Shown in pieces: positions 1 through 7,667 of a stretch of DNA of 34,178 bases (position 1 is its first letter; each line of letters opens with the position of its first letter). The notes below the pieces were generated by a model. It saw only the letters and a program-made list of their open reading frames with translations. It searched no databases and was not told the DNA's origin. The DNA is taken from the NCBI GenBank assembly GCA_005798285.1, contig SYKE01000241.1:1-34178 (forward strand). Reading direction: 5' to 3'. A program made the position numbers and the translations under genes. This stretch comes from Actinomycetota bacterium. Lineage in GTDB: Bacteria; Armatimonadota; SYMT01.

Positions 1-1
1 G

Positions 2-64
2 TACCGGATCTCGGAAGTTCGCGGCGGCCAGCCGCAGCGGACAAACACGCGCAACATCATCTAG
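2..64 (+). CDS. 3' end of an unidentified protein gene (partial)
   Basis: One open frame runs from the window edge to a TAG at 62-64. It encodes 20 residues ending in RTNTRNII. Seventeen of the 20 codons end in G or C, as in the real genes of this window, whereas the other two frames look random. The family cannot be recognised from so short a tail. A terminator lies about 190 bases downstream. Confidence 0.4.
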   Translation, partial: YRISEVRGGQPQRTNTRNII

Positions 65-143
65 AGTTTTGCGCCCCGCCTGAGGCGCCGGCGGAATGTT
101 GAGACTTGGAGCCCGCTTCGAATGGAGGGGTCCAATGCTTGAT

Positions 144-174
144 TTCCCGGAGGCGGAACGCCACAGTGTATGCT
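144..174 (+). promoter_or_regulatory. Upstream motif copy A (shared with copy B at 5815-5847)
   Basis: The stretch contains TTCCCGGAGG (144-153), GGAACGCC (155-162), CAGT (164-167) and TGCT (171-174), in the same order and almost the same spacing as at 5815-5847. It lies about 170 bases before ugd and is followed by a direct repeat of GGATCCGG (186-193 and 208-215, 22 bp apart), a small hairpin (220-234) and a terminator (258-283). GGAAC resembles the -35 element of ECF-sigma promoters, so a promoter is one reading and a structured leader another. Apart from these items, nothing gene-like is seen at 65-257. Confidence 0.35.
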
Positions 175-257
175 GAGGCGTTGTCGGATCCGGCTGGACC
201 GGCTACAGGATCCGGATGTCGGCATAAAATGCCGGACTAACTCGATCTCTCTGGTGA

Positions 258-283
258 CGCCCCGCTTGTGCGGGGCGTTTTTT
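258..283 (+). terminator. Rho-independent terminator
   Basis: A perfect 8-bp GC stem (258-265 with 270-277) with loop TTGT is followed by six T residues. It ends transcription from the left-edge gene, or acts as an attenuator if the leader starting near 144 runs into ugd, whose ATG is 62 bases downstream. Confidence 0.85.
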
Positions 284-345
284 GTTTGAATCCGTCTCCC
301 AGCTCCGAGTCTGGTTCGGTTGAGACGAGTTGCGGCGGGGGCCCC

Positions 346-1773
346 ATGCAGATCACGGTAGTAGGCACGGGATATGTCGGACTGGTCACCGGGACCTGTC
401 TGGCACAGTTGGGGCACCAGGTGACCTGTCTGGACGTGGACCATGCCAAGATTCTGGCCCTACGAGCCGGTAAAGTCCCGATCTTTGAGCCCGGACTGGA
501 GCCCCTGGTTCACGGCCAACAGGCGTCCGGCAGGCTCCAGTTCGTCGACAACTACGAGGATGCGGTCCGACGGGCCGAGGCGCTCTTCATTTGCGTGGGC
601 ACCCCATCCCTCCCCAACGGCGGCGCGGACATGTCGTACGTCGAGGCCGCTGCGCGCTCCATCGGCGAGCATCTCGGACCGCAGTACTGCGTCATTATCA
701 ACAAGAGCACGGTCCCCATCGGCAGCGGGGACTGGGTCGGCATGCTGGTTCGACAGGGCATTACCCGGGCTGCAGCTCTGAGCGCCGCCTCGCCCGCCCG
801 TGTGATGGCCGAGGCGGAGGGGCGCGACACACCCACGCCGAAGGCGGGAGCGGCCACCCTCACAACGCCCGGGGCTCGACCGGACTTCGACGTCGTCTCC
901 AACCCGGAGTTCCTGCGAGAGGGGAGCGCCGTTGAGGACGCCCTCAATCCGGATCGGATTGTAATCGGCGCCGACACGGAGCGCGCCGTCGAGCGGATGC
1001 GCGCCCTCTATGCGCCTCTGCTCCGGCGGAACGAGACGCTGGGGCGACACGTCCCCTTCGTGGTGACCGATCGCGCGAGCGCCGAGATGGTGAAGTACGC
1101 GTCCAACGCTTTTCTGGCCACGAAGATCAGCTTCATCAACGAAATCGCCAACATCTGTGAGCGGGTCGGCGCCGACGTGACTGAGGTCACCCGCGGCATC
1201 GGACTGGATGATCGCATCGGCCGCGCGTTTCTCAACGCCGGCATTGGATGGGGCGGCTCGTGCTTCCCGAAGGATCTCGCTTCCCTGAGTCATACCGGCC
1301 GAGAGTATGGGTATGAGTCGCGGCTCCTCGACGCGGTCGTGGACGTGAACGATTCCCAGAAGCTGGTGGTGATTCGGAAACTTCAGGAACGACTCAAGCT
1401 GGTCAAAGGGAAAACCATCGCACTGTGGGGGCTCGCCTTCAAGCCCGGCACGGATGACATGCGAGATGCGCCTTCCCTGCTCATCGCCGATCGCCTCTCG
1501 GAAATGGGCGCCGCGGTTCGTGCTTATGACCCTGAGGCCATGGACGCGGCTCGGCGAAGGGGCGTACGGGCCGAACTGTGCAAGGATCCTTACGATGCAG
1601 CCCAGGATGCAGACGCTGTCATTCTGGTGACCGAGTGGAGTGAGTTTGCGGCGCTGGATTGGCCACGCCTCCATGCCGTCATGCGGCGGCGCCTCATCGT
1701 GGATGGCCGGAACTGTCTCGACCGGACCCTCCTGCTGTGGCAAGGCTTTGAATACTGCGGCATCGGCCGCTGA
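346..1773 (+). CDS. ugd: UDP-glucose 6-dehydrogenase
   Basis: This NAD-dependent cytoplasmic enzyme oxidises UDP-glucose to UDP-glucuronate, a precursor for exopolysaccharide, capsule or lipid-linked sugars. The 475-residue product starts with the Rossmann motif GTGYVGLVTG (residues 7-16). It has FICVGTP near residue 81, the SNPEFLREGSAVED segment at 185-198, and the catalytic-cysteine motif GWGGSCFPKD with Cys306. The C-terminal UDP-binding domain has GLAFKPGTDDMRDAPS. I chose the ATG at 346 because the Rossmann strand begins right after it; the frame is open upstream to 268, but that part looks non-coding. It carries an Ala/Pro/Thr-rich insertion of about 33 residues at roughly 138-178 that common homologues lack. 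It is convergent with the next gene. No other polysaccharide gene is in the window. Confidence 0.95.
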   Translation: MQITVVGTGYVGLVTGTCLAQLGHQVTCLDVDHAKILALRAGKVPIFEPGLEPLVHGQQASGRLQFVDNYEDAVRRAEALFICVGTPSLPNGGADMSYVEAAARSIGEHLGPQYCVIINKSTVPIGSGDWVGMLVRQGITRAAALSAASPARVMAEAEGRDTPTPKAGAATLTTPGARPDFDVVSNPEFLREGSAVEDALNPDRIVIGADTERAVERMRALYAPLLRRNETLGRHVPFVVTDRASAEMVKYASNAFLATKISFINEIANICERVGADVTEVTRGIGLDDRIGRAFLNAGIGWGGSCFPKDLASLSHTGREYGYESRLLDAVVDVNDSQKLVVIRKLQERLKLVKGKTIALWGLAFKPGTDDMRDAPSLLIADRLSEMGAAVRAYDPEAMDAARRRGVRAELCKDPYDAAQDADAVILVTEWSEFAALDWPRLHAVMRRRLIVDGRNCLDRTLLLWQGFEYCGIGR

Positions 1774-1838
1774 ATGGGTGCACGGGCGAGTGCGGCGAAG
1801 ACTCCCCGGGGATTCCTCCGGGTCTGAATGACGATGGT

Positions 1839-3170
1839 TTAGCCCGGCCCTGCGCCGAGCTTCTCCAGCAGAGACCTCAGCACCCCCCAGGTACCGGCGA
1901 GGGCGACCGCCATAAAGAGCGCCATTCCCACGTTCACCGGGAGGCTGTTCTTGTGAGTCGCGCCGATGAACTTCGACCTCGCCGTCAGTGCCCAGATGCC
2001 ACCGGCAAGTACGGGGAGCAAGATGATCTGAACGGCATTCACCAGGACCGTGAGGGCTACGAAACTCGGGCTAGATGCGATCACCCACACCAACGGCGAC
2101 CAGATGCCCCACGCGACCAGCCACCGGTACCATGGGTGACTGCGGTAGTTTGCATTGGCGCCCTCTCCCTTCCAGAGCAGCAGCGCGTGAGTCGCCATGT
2201 AGCTGTAGGCCATTGCGTTCCCAACGATGCTGCTTGCCACGGCGGCAAACACGCCGAGATAGATGAGGATGCCGCCCGCCGCGCCGAGCGATTGGGTGAG
2301 CATGGCGGCCAGATCCTTCACCGACTCCACGCGGAGGCCCTGGGGATGCAACACCTGAGCGCCGAGGGCCCATACTGCGAGATCGAGCAAGATAATGACG
2401 ACGATTCCGAGTGCGAGATCGTATTGCTGAACTCGACGATGCTCCGGGAGGACCCAACCTTTCTCGCGCATCAGGTACGGATACATCAGATTGGCCAGGG
2501 ATCCGGCAACGGCCCCGACGATCGAAACGGCGATCACCTCCGGCTTGAAGGCGCCTCGCGCATCCGGCATCTGAAACAGAAAGGTCCCTTTGAGAATCGC
2601 AACAACGTCTGGCTTAGCCATCGCAGCAGCGCCGAGGAGCGAAACGGACAGCAGTCCCAGGAACACCAGGAACAGGGTCTCAATCCCCTTGAAGGCCGAG
2701 CGTGCAAGGAGCACCGCTGTGATGGCGGCCCAGAGAACGGCCCAGAACCAGGACGGTCCACCCTCCATAGGCGCACCAGCCATTTGCGCGAGAGCTTTAC
2801 AGGAGTCGCCGAGCCCCTGGTACATGTACACGTTCACGGAATGGCAGAGCAGAATCGTAGCGAAGCCCACGAACGGCATGAATGCCGGGTGGAGTCGCTT
2901 CAGGCCCTCCATCACGCTCTCTCCGTGCTGGTTCAGGAGTTGATAGCGGGCGATGGTCGAGACAAACAGCCACCGGATCCCTAAAGCGAGCGCCAGCACC
3001 CACATCAACGCATAGCCGTAATCGGCTCCGGCGACGGAAGCGTCGACGATGTCGCCGGCCCCAAGCCATGTCAGGACGACGATGACACCGGGGCCCATGG
3101 AACGCACAAACTCCATGAAGGTCCGCGGTATCGGCGCAGGAACGACTTCGTCCGCGCGGCCAGTCGACAT
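1839..3170 (-). CDS. Nramp-family (SLC11-like) membrane transporter, non-canonical metal site
   Basis: The product is a 443-residue polytopic inner-membrane protein with about 11 hydrophobic segments. The first helix reads GPGVIVVLTWLGAGD, and the AGADYGYALMW that follows matches the Nramp TM1-TM2 pattern. The canonical TM1 metal motif DPGN is GAGD here, and the TM6 MPH motif is replaced by a segment containing SLANLMYPY. Transport of a metal or other cation is therefore inferred from the fold only. The ATG at 3170 is preceded by GGGGGAGAGC and comes just before the first conserved segment; the 52 upstream in-frame residues look non-coding. A terminator (3236-3278) separates it from the upstream VIT-VWA gene, so it probably has its own promoter, though none is obvious. 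Confidence 0.85.
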   Translation of the reverse strand: MSTGRADEVVPAPIPRTFMEFVRSMGPGVIVVLTWLGAGDIVDASVAGADYGYALMWVLALALGIRWLFVSTIARYQLLNQHGESVMEGLKRLHPAFMPFVGFATILLCHSVNVYMYQGLGDSCKALAQMAGAPMEGGPSWFWAVLWAAITAVLLARSAFKGIETLFLVFLGLLSVSLLGAAAMAKPDVVAILKGTFLFQMPDARGAFKPEVIAVSIVGAVAGSLANLMYPYLMREKGWVLPEHRRVQQYDLALGIVVIILLDLAVWALGAQVLHPQGLRVESVKDLAAMLTQSLGAAGGILIYLGVFAAVASSIVGNAMAYSYMATHALLLWKGEGANANYRSHPWYRWLVAWGIWSPLVWVIASSPSFVALTVLVNAVQIILLPVLAGGIWALTARSKFIGATHKNSLPVNVGMALFMAVALAGTWGVLRSLLEKLGAGPG

Positions 3171-3235
3171 GGCGCTCTCCCCCAGATTCTCTGCCGCCCG
3201 GCGGCCCAGACCCGTGGGCAACTTGGCGCCGTCAC

Positions 3236-3278
3236 CAAAAAAATCGGGGTGAAGCTTCGTCGGCGAAGCTTCACCCCG
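3236..3278 (-). terminator. Rho-independent terminator of the VIT-VWA gene
   Basis: A perfect 15-bp inverted repeat (3245-3259 with 3264-3278) has a 4-base loop. On the minus strand it is followed by a T-rich run (plus-strand A run near 3236-3242). It lies 58 bases after the VIT-VWA stop and ends that transcript ahead of the Nramp-like gene. Confidence 0.9.
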
Positions 3279-3336
3279 GTGCAGATTGGAGAGCCGGATA
3301 CGGCAAGTCCTGCCTGCCGCATCCATTTCCCGCTCC

Positions 3337-5679
3337 CTACTCGCGAAGCTGGGCCAGCTCTGCGGCGGTGAGGGTGTCCTTCCCTCGGGAGGCGTAGATC
3401 GCGACCACCGACTGTGCGCCGGACTGGAACGTAACCTCGCGCTCCACAGCCAGGTAGCGCGCCCACTCCGGGGATGCGCTTACGAGCTGGAAGTAGGCCG
3501 GCGAGCCGAACTTGATCTCAACGGTGCGGGCGGGTTTCGCGGGCAGCTTCTCCTGAACCCACCGTCCAGAGGCGCGACGGAACGAGCGTCCGCCGGCCTG
3601 GCGGCTCGTCTCGACTTCAGCGGAGCCCTGGGTTTGCTCCTTCAGGTCTCGAATGCGCTGGCTGTAGGCCACGGCATCCTTGCCGGAAGCTGACTTGCTG
3701 GCGCTCGCGCCGGCATTCTGTCGATCTCGCCGAAATACTTGCTGCCTGGCTGCCTCCGACGTGGCGCCGCCTCCCACGCCGCCGAAGCCTCCGCCGCCAA
3801 AGCCCCCGCCACTGCCGCCGGGCACGCCCCCTGTCGACAGCGGGAACGTCCGATTCGTGCCACCGACTCCGCGGGTCTGCAGAGATGGAACTGGCCCGCC
3901 GGGCTCCTCAACCAGATAGGAGGTGTACGGCGTGACGATCCCGTGTTCCTTGCTGAGCGCGATGACCTCGTTCTTCAACTCCGACGACTCGCCGTTCCGA
4001 CGGATCGCCTCAAGCAGTCGCCCGATTCGGCGACCTGCCCAGATCCTGGGCACAAAGTCGTGCTGCGTGCTTCGTTCAGGCAGGGTGAGCTGGTACTCAT
4101 GCGACTGCGACTTGCCGGCGAGCTCCCCCGTGAGCCGAATCCGTGTTGTTCCGGCTTCGGCGTAGCGGGCTGCAATCAGAAGTTGACTTCCGGCGAACAG
4201 GTCGGGAATGTTGGCAGGCTCGATTTGAGTCAGGGGTCGTCCATCGACCTGCAGTCGGACGTTCGAGAGCACCGGGCGAGCGATCTTCTTGTAGAAGCTG
4301 CCCACTCGTACCTCGATGTCTTCACTCGGCGCCACGTAGTCGGAGACACCGTGATGATCGGCCGCGAGCCGATCGAGGAGGGTGGTGTTGACGTCGTGGC
4401 CGACGCCGAACGAGAAGATCCGAACGTCGGCGGGAGCTACTTTCGCCGTGTCCGCGAGGATCTGCTGTGGCTGAACCACGCCGATGGTAGGGAGGCCATC
4501 CGTGAGGAAGATGAGGAACGCCGCTCTCCCTCTCCGCTTCTCTTGGGTGGGAATCGACTCGAGCCCCGCCCGGAGGGAGTCGCCGATGGCGGTTCCCCCG
4601 ACCGCTCGGAATCCGGCAGCAAAGGCTCTGGCTTCACGAACGTTCGCCGCATCGGCCGTGACCACGGAGTCCCGGAACGGCGTCACGTCGCTGCTGAAGC
4701 GAACGATGTTGAAACGGTCAGTTGGCGCCAGCGCCCCAAGCATGGTCTGCATAGCGTTTCGCGCCTGCTCGATCTTCTCGCCCTGCATGCTGCCCGAGGT
4801 GTCGATCACGAACACCACATCCTTGGGTTGCAGTTGCGACTCGGGAACCTCGCGAGGCGGGGCCAGGCTCAACAGTACGTAACCCGGTTCACCAGCGCGG
4901 CGGTAGGGGATCGCATTGAGGCCGAAGGCCCGCTCGGAAACGGTGTAGTAGAAGACGAAGTCCCGATTCAATCGCTCCGAAGACGACTCAAAGGTGAACT
5001 GGGCCTTCCGCTCGCCCTCCATCTTGACATCCAGGTCGTGGCTGGGGCTGTAGACCGTACGGATTGCCTGCGGCGAGCGAATGACGCCGTGGATCGTTAC
5101 GCCGGCAGCCGGCTGACTCACCGCCCGTTCCTGATTCATCGGGAGGATCCCCCGATAGACACCCTCTTCGAAGGGCATCGCCTGGTGGTAAACCAGCGAG
5201 ATGTGGCGGTCTCCGTTCCCCGGGATCGGAAACACTCGGGCTCTCAGCGCCGTGCGGCCGACGAATTCGAGAATTGCCGGATCGACGCTGCGTCGAACGT
5301 AATCCTCATAGATCCTTCGAGCTTCCTCACGGGTGAGGATCTTGCCGTCGGTCGGCTCGTTGTTGATGGTCAGGCGAAAGTTGGAGACCTGAGCTCCGTC
5401 GGGGATAGGGAAGACATATGTGCCTTCCAGGGTCATCGGGTTGGGGTTGTGGAAGTCCTGTGCGACCTCTACCCGCATCACGCCGGCCTCCACTGAGACG
5501 TCGACCTTCTGATTGCGAATCGAGATCGGCAGCAGTCGAGGCCCAGGTCCCGGCGCCGGTGGCCCCGGGTGCCGTGGAAGAAGGAATCCCTGCGCAGCCG
5601 CCGGCGGGGCCACGCAAAGCAGCGACAAGGTGGCTGCGGCCCAGATCCAACCAACCCGCGGCCTGTGAAAACGACTCAT
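3337..5679 (-). CDS. Exported VIT-domain / von Willebrand factor A-domain protein
   Basis: The 780-residue product is related to the inter-alpha-trypsin-inhibitor heavy-chain type of VIT-VWA proteins. A signal peptide (residues 1-29, ending PAAAQ) is followed by a Pro-rich linker. The VIT domain (about 50-180) includes YVFPIPDGAQV and the EEARRIYEDYVR segment. The VWA domain (about 287-455) has an intact MIDAS: DTSGS (293-297), Thr363 in GGTAIGDSL and Asp393 in FLTDG, so it should bind a divalent ion and a protein ligand. After a beta-rich region comes a Gly-rich linker (about 617-638) and a basic, Ser/Ala-rich tail. No LPXTG, PEP-CTERM or C-terminal membrane helix is seen, so a periplasmic or secreted adhesion/scaffold role is inferred. 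GGAGAGG lies before the ATG at 5679; the open frame beyond it is not coding-like. Confidence 0.88.
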   Translation of the reverse strand: MSRFHRPRVGWIWAAATLSLLCVAPPAAAQGFLLPRHPGPPAPGPGPRLLPISIRNQKVDVSVEAGVMRVEVAQDFHNPNPMTLEGTYVFPIPDGAQVSNFRLTINNEPTDGKILTREEARRIYEDYVRRSVDPAILEFVGRTALRARVFPIPGNGDRHISLVYHQAMPFEEGVYRGILPMNQERAVSQPAAGVTIHGVIRSPQAIRTVYSPSHDLDVKMEGERKAQFTFESSSERLNRDFVFYYTVSERAFGLNAIPYRRAGEPGYVLLSLAPPREVPESQLQPKDVVFVIDTSGSMQGEKIEQARNAMQTMLGALAPTDRFNIVRFSSDVTPFRDSVVTADAANVREARAFAAGFRAVGGTAIGDSLRAGLESIPTQEKRRGRAAFLIFLTDGLPTIGVVQPQQILADTAKVAPADVRIFSFGVGHDVNTTLLDRLAADHHGVSDYVAPSEDIEVRVGSFYKKIARPVLSNVRLQVDGRPLTQIEPANIPDLFAGSQLLIAARYAEAGTTRIRLTGELAGKSQSHEYQLTLPERSTQHDFVPRIWAGRRIGRLLEAIRRNGESSELKNEVIALSKEHGIVTPYTSYLVEEPGGPVPSLQTRGVGGTNRTFPLSTGGVPGGSGGGFGGGGFGGVGGGATSEAARQQVFRRDRQNAGASASKSASGKDAVAYSQRIRDLKEQTQGSAEVETSRQAGGRSFRRASGRWVQEKLPAKPARTVEIKFGSPAYFQLVSASPEWARYLAVEREVTFQSGAQSVVAIYASRGKDTLTAAELAQLRE

Positions 5680-5814
5680 GGAACCTCTCCATCTCCGAGA
5701 CTGTCTTTCATTCGGACGAGGTTCGATGGGGGCAGGGTTACAGGAAATCCGGCGCCCCGTGCGGAACCACCCGTCTGAACCGCGCCTCGGTTGGCAAGAA
5801 AGAGCGGCGAAATC

Positions 5815-5847
5815 TTCCCGGAGGAAGGAACGCCGCAGTTTTCTGCT
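5815..5847 (+). promoter_or_regulatory. Upstream motif copy B (shared with copy A at 144-174)
   Basis: TTCCCGGAGG (5815-5824), GGAACGCC (5827-5834), CAGT (5836-5839) and TGCT (5844-5847) repeat the order seen at 144-174. The motif lies about 123 bases before the secreted-protein gene at 5970. GGAAC followed 15 bases later by TCAAA fits an ECF-sigma -35/-10 pair. A 6-bp inverted repeat (about 5891-5905) lies between the motif and the gene. Nothing else is recognised in the gap 5680-5969. Confidence 0.35.
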
Positions 5848-5969
5848 CAAATTAGGGAGGCGTGGGAAGCGTCGACGTCGTCTGATAGGTGGATGAGTTT
5901 CATCCGCGTCAGGCGCACCGTATCGTCGAGAGCGTCTTGGCCCAGGGCTTTTTTCGGAGATCACCCGAC

Positions 5970-6443
5970 ATGATGAAGCGACGTACGTTGGCCGCCGGCC
6001 TTTTGGCGGTCTCCGTGTGCGCCCTATTAGGCGGCGCGAGCCAGGTTTCGGCTCAAGCGCGGCCGAGCGTTTCGATCGGTAAGGCGCGGTTGGACGTCGC
6101 CCGTGTAGCTGCGCTTGGCCGTGTCCGAATTCTTTCGTTGGATGTGAGGCCGGGTCGTGGGAGCACTGTCCAGAGTGTGACCGCCCGAGCGGTGTTCAAG
6201 GGTCGTTCGAGGACCGCCGGTTCCTCTTCGGCACTCACCAACATCGGGGGTACCATCTATGCCACCAGCACCAATGCGGTCGGTGTGCCAAACACCACTA
6301 CTCGCGTGAACGCGAGCATTGAGGTCTCGGTCGTGGTGACCAACGGCGGCGTTGGGAAGACGTTTACCAAGGTGGTCGGCTCCGTAACGGTCGATCCGTC
6401 CCTGGTCGATCCGAATTCCCCTCCGCCCCAGCCGCCGATCTAG
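5970..6443 (+). CDS. Small secreted protein of unknown function
   Basis: The 157-residue product has a clear signal peptide (MMKRRTLAAG, a hydrophobic core, then cleavage near VSAQA). The mature part is rich in Ser, Thr and Val with alternating hydrophobic residues, suggesting a single beta-sandwich-like domain, and it ends in a Pro-rich tail (PPPQPPI). I recognise no family. The start is set by CGGAG about 10 bases before ATGATG at 5970; the open frame reaches back to 5889 but would put 27 residues before the signal peptide. It is a single-gene unit: motif B lies upstream and a terminator directly follows. Confidence 0.75.
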   Translation: MMKRRTLAAGLLAVSVCALLGGASQVSAQARPSVSIGKARLDVARVAALGRVRILSLDVRPGRGSTVQSVTARAVFKGRSRTAGSSSALTNIGGTIYATSTNAVGVPNTTTRVNASIEVSVVVTNGGVGKTFTKVVGSVTVDPSLVDPNSPPPQPPI

Positions 6444-6486
6444 TCGTCGCCCGCTGGTCGATCCCTGGGATCATCTGCCACGCATC

Positions 6487-6515
6487 AAGGGCGCTCCGAG
6501 AGGAGCGCCCTTCTT
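6487..6515 (+). terminator. Rho-independent terminator
   Basis: A perfect 11-bp stem (6487-6497 with 6502-6512) with loop GAGA is followed by CTT. The T-run is short but the stem is very stable. It lies 43 bases after the secreted-protein gene and before the moaA promoter. Confidence 0.8.
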
Positions 6516-6532
6516 CGTGCTCCCATCGCGCC

Positions 6533-6538
6533 TATAAT
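6533..6538 (+). promoter_or_regulatory. Consensus -10 box placing moaA on a leaderless transcript
   Basis: A perfect TATAAT ends 8 bases before the moaA ATG at 6547, so transcription would begin at or within a base or two of the start codon. No Shine-Dalgarno sequence lies between. The -35 region (around 6510-6515) is weak. Confidence 0.5.
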
Positions 6539-6546
6539 GAGTCCAA

Positions 6547-7602
6547 ATGGCTCAACTCATCGCGCCTGAACAGCTCCTGGCCCCACGTCTCAACTCGCAC
6601 GTGGGCGAGATCCTCCCGTCGACCCTGGTGGACGGTTTTGGCCGTGTTCACAACAACCTTAGGATCTCCATCACCGATCGCTGCGACTTTCGCTGCGTTT
6701 ACTGCATGCCGGAGGAGATGGAGTTCTATGCCCGCGAGGTGCTGCTCACGTACGAGGAACTCCAGCGACTGGCGGGGATCTTTGTGCGTCTGGGCGTGGA
6801 CAAGATTCGCCTGACGGGTGGGGAACCCCTCGTCCGACGCGATGTCACGCGGTTGGTGGAGGCCCTCACCCGTCTCCCGGGGATCCGCGACCTGAGCCTG
6901 ACCACGAACGGCGGGCGATTGGAGCAGTTTGCACAGGGCCTCTGGGACGCCGGGCTGCGGCGGATCAATGTCAGCCTGGACACGCTCGATGCGGAGCGCT
7001 TCAAGGAACTGACCCGGCGGCCCTTCTTCGATGCGGTACTTCGGGGCCTGGAAGAAGCCGGCCGAGTCGGCTTTCATCCGATCAAGGTCAATGCGGTCGC
7101 CATGCGTGGCTACATTGACGATGAGCTGATCCCCTTCGCGGAACTGGCGCGCTCCCGCCGATTTCAGGTTCGCTTCATCGAGTTCATGCCGTTGGATGGG
7201 GATGGCGGTTGGGGCCGAGCGCAGGTCTTAACCGCCGCCGAGATCGTTCAGACCATTCATGCGGTTTACCCCCTGGAGCGAGTTTCTCCGGCGGGCTCCT
7301 CAGACCCCGCCACGCTGTACCGGTTTCTTGATGGCGGGGGAGAGATCGGTGTGATTCCGACCGTTTCGGAACCGTTCTGCGCCACGTGCAATCGGGTTCG
7401 ACTAACTGCGGACGGAAAGCTCCGGTACTGCCTGTTCGCTAATCAGGAAACCGACTTGAAGGGTCCGATGCGGGCTGGAGCTTCCGATGAGCAGATCGCC
7501 TGGCTCATTGTCGACACGGTGCGGCAGAAGTGGGCGGGCCATCTCATCAACCAGACAGGTTTTGAGAAGCCCATCCGGAACATGAGCCAGATTGGCGGTT
7601 AA
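6547..7602 (+). CDS. moaA: GTP 3',8-cyclase, molybdenum cofactor biosynthesis
   Basis: This radical-SAM enzyme converts GTP to 3',8-cyclo-7,8-dihydro-GTP, the first step of molybdopterin synthesis, in the cytoplasm. In the 351-residue product the N-terminal [4Fe-4S] motif C46-x3-C50-x2-C53 (DRCDFRCVYCMP) is intact. The SAM-binding GGEPL motif is present, and the second cluster is given by FCATC and the later cysteine in LRYCLF. The chain ends with the conserved Gly-Gly needed for activity in this family. Length is typical. It stands alone; no other moa, moe or mob gene is in the window. The start at 6547 lacks a Shine-Dalgarno site but follows a TATAAT box, consistent with leaderless translation. 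Confidence 0.95.
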   Translation: MAQLIAPEQLLAPRLNSHVGEILPSTLVDGFGRVHNNLRISITDRCDFRCVYCMPEEMEFYAREVLLTYEELQRLAGIFVRLGVDKIRLTGGEPLVRRDVTRLVEALTRLPGIRDLSLTTNGGRLEQFAQGLWDAGLRRINVSLDTLDAERFKELTRRPFFDAVLRGLEEAGRVGFHPIKVNAVAMRGYIDDELIPFAELARSRRFQVRFIEFMPLDGDGGWGRAQVLTAAEIVQTIHAVYPLERVSPAGSSDPATLYRFLDGGGEIGVIPTVSEPFCATCNRVRLTADGKLRYCLFANQETDLKGPMRAGASDEQIAWLIVDTVRQKWAGHLINQTGFEKPIRNMSQIGG

Positions 7603-7667
7603 TCCCCGCCCGGCGCCGCTCCCGGTCCCACTCGCAGGGGATTGAAGCAGTCCCCGAGAAGACCCGC

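Noticed and set aside
144-235. Known riboswitch classes (c-di-GMP, glutamine, SAH, fluoride, TPP) in the ugd leader
   Set aside because: I compared the conserved strings by eye and none fit; only isolated fragments such as GGAACGC coincide. A covariance search would be decisive.
65-257. A short ORF starting GTG at 166 behind GGAGG in the left intergenic region
   Set aside because: It would encode only 24 residues, has a long spacer to GGAGG and no family; the repeat with copy B argues for a non-coding signal.
460-1743. Long antisense frame (about 427 codons) opposite ugd, and similar ones opposite the Nramp-like and VIT-VWA genes
   Set aside because: High-GC genes often leave long open shadow frames on the other strand. 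These have no family motifs, no start signals and reversed codon character; the sense genes are certain.
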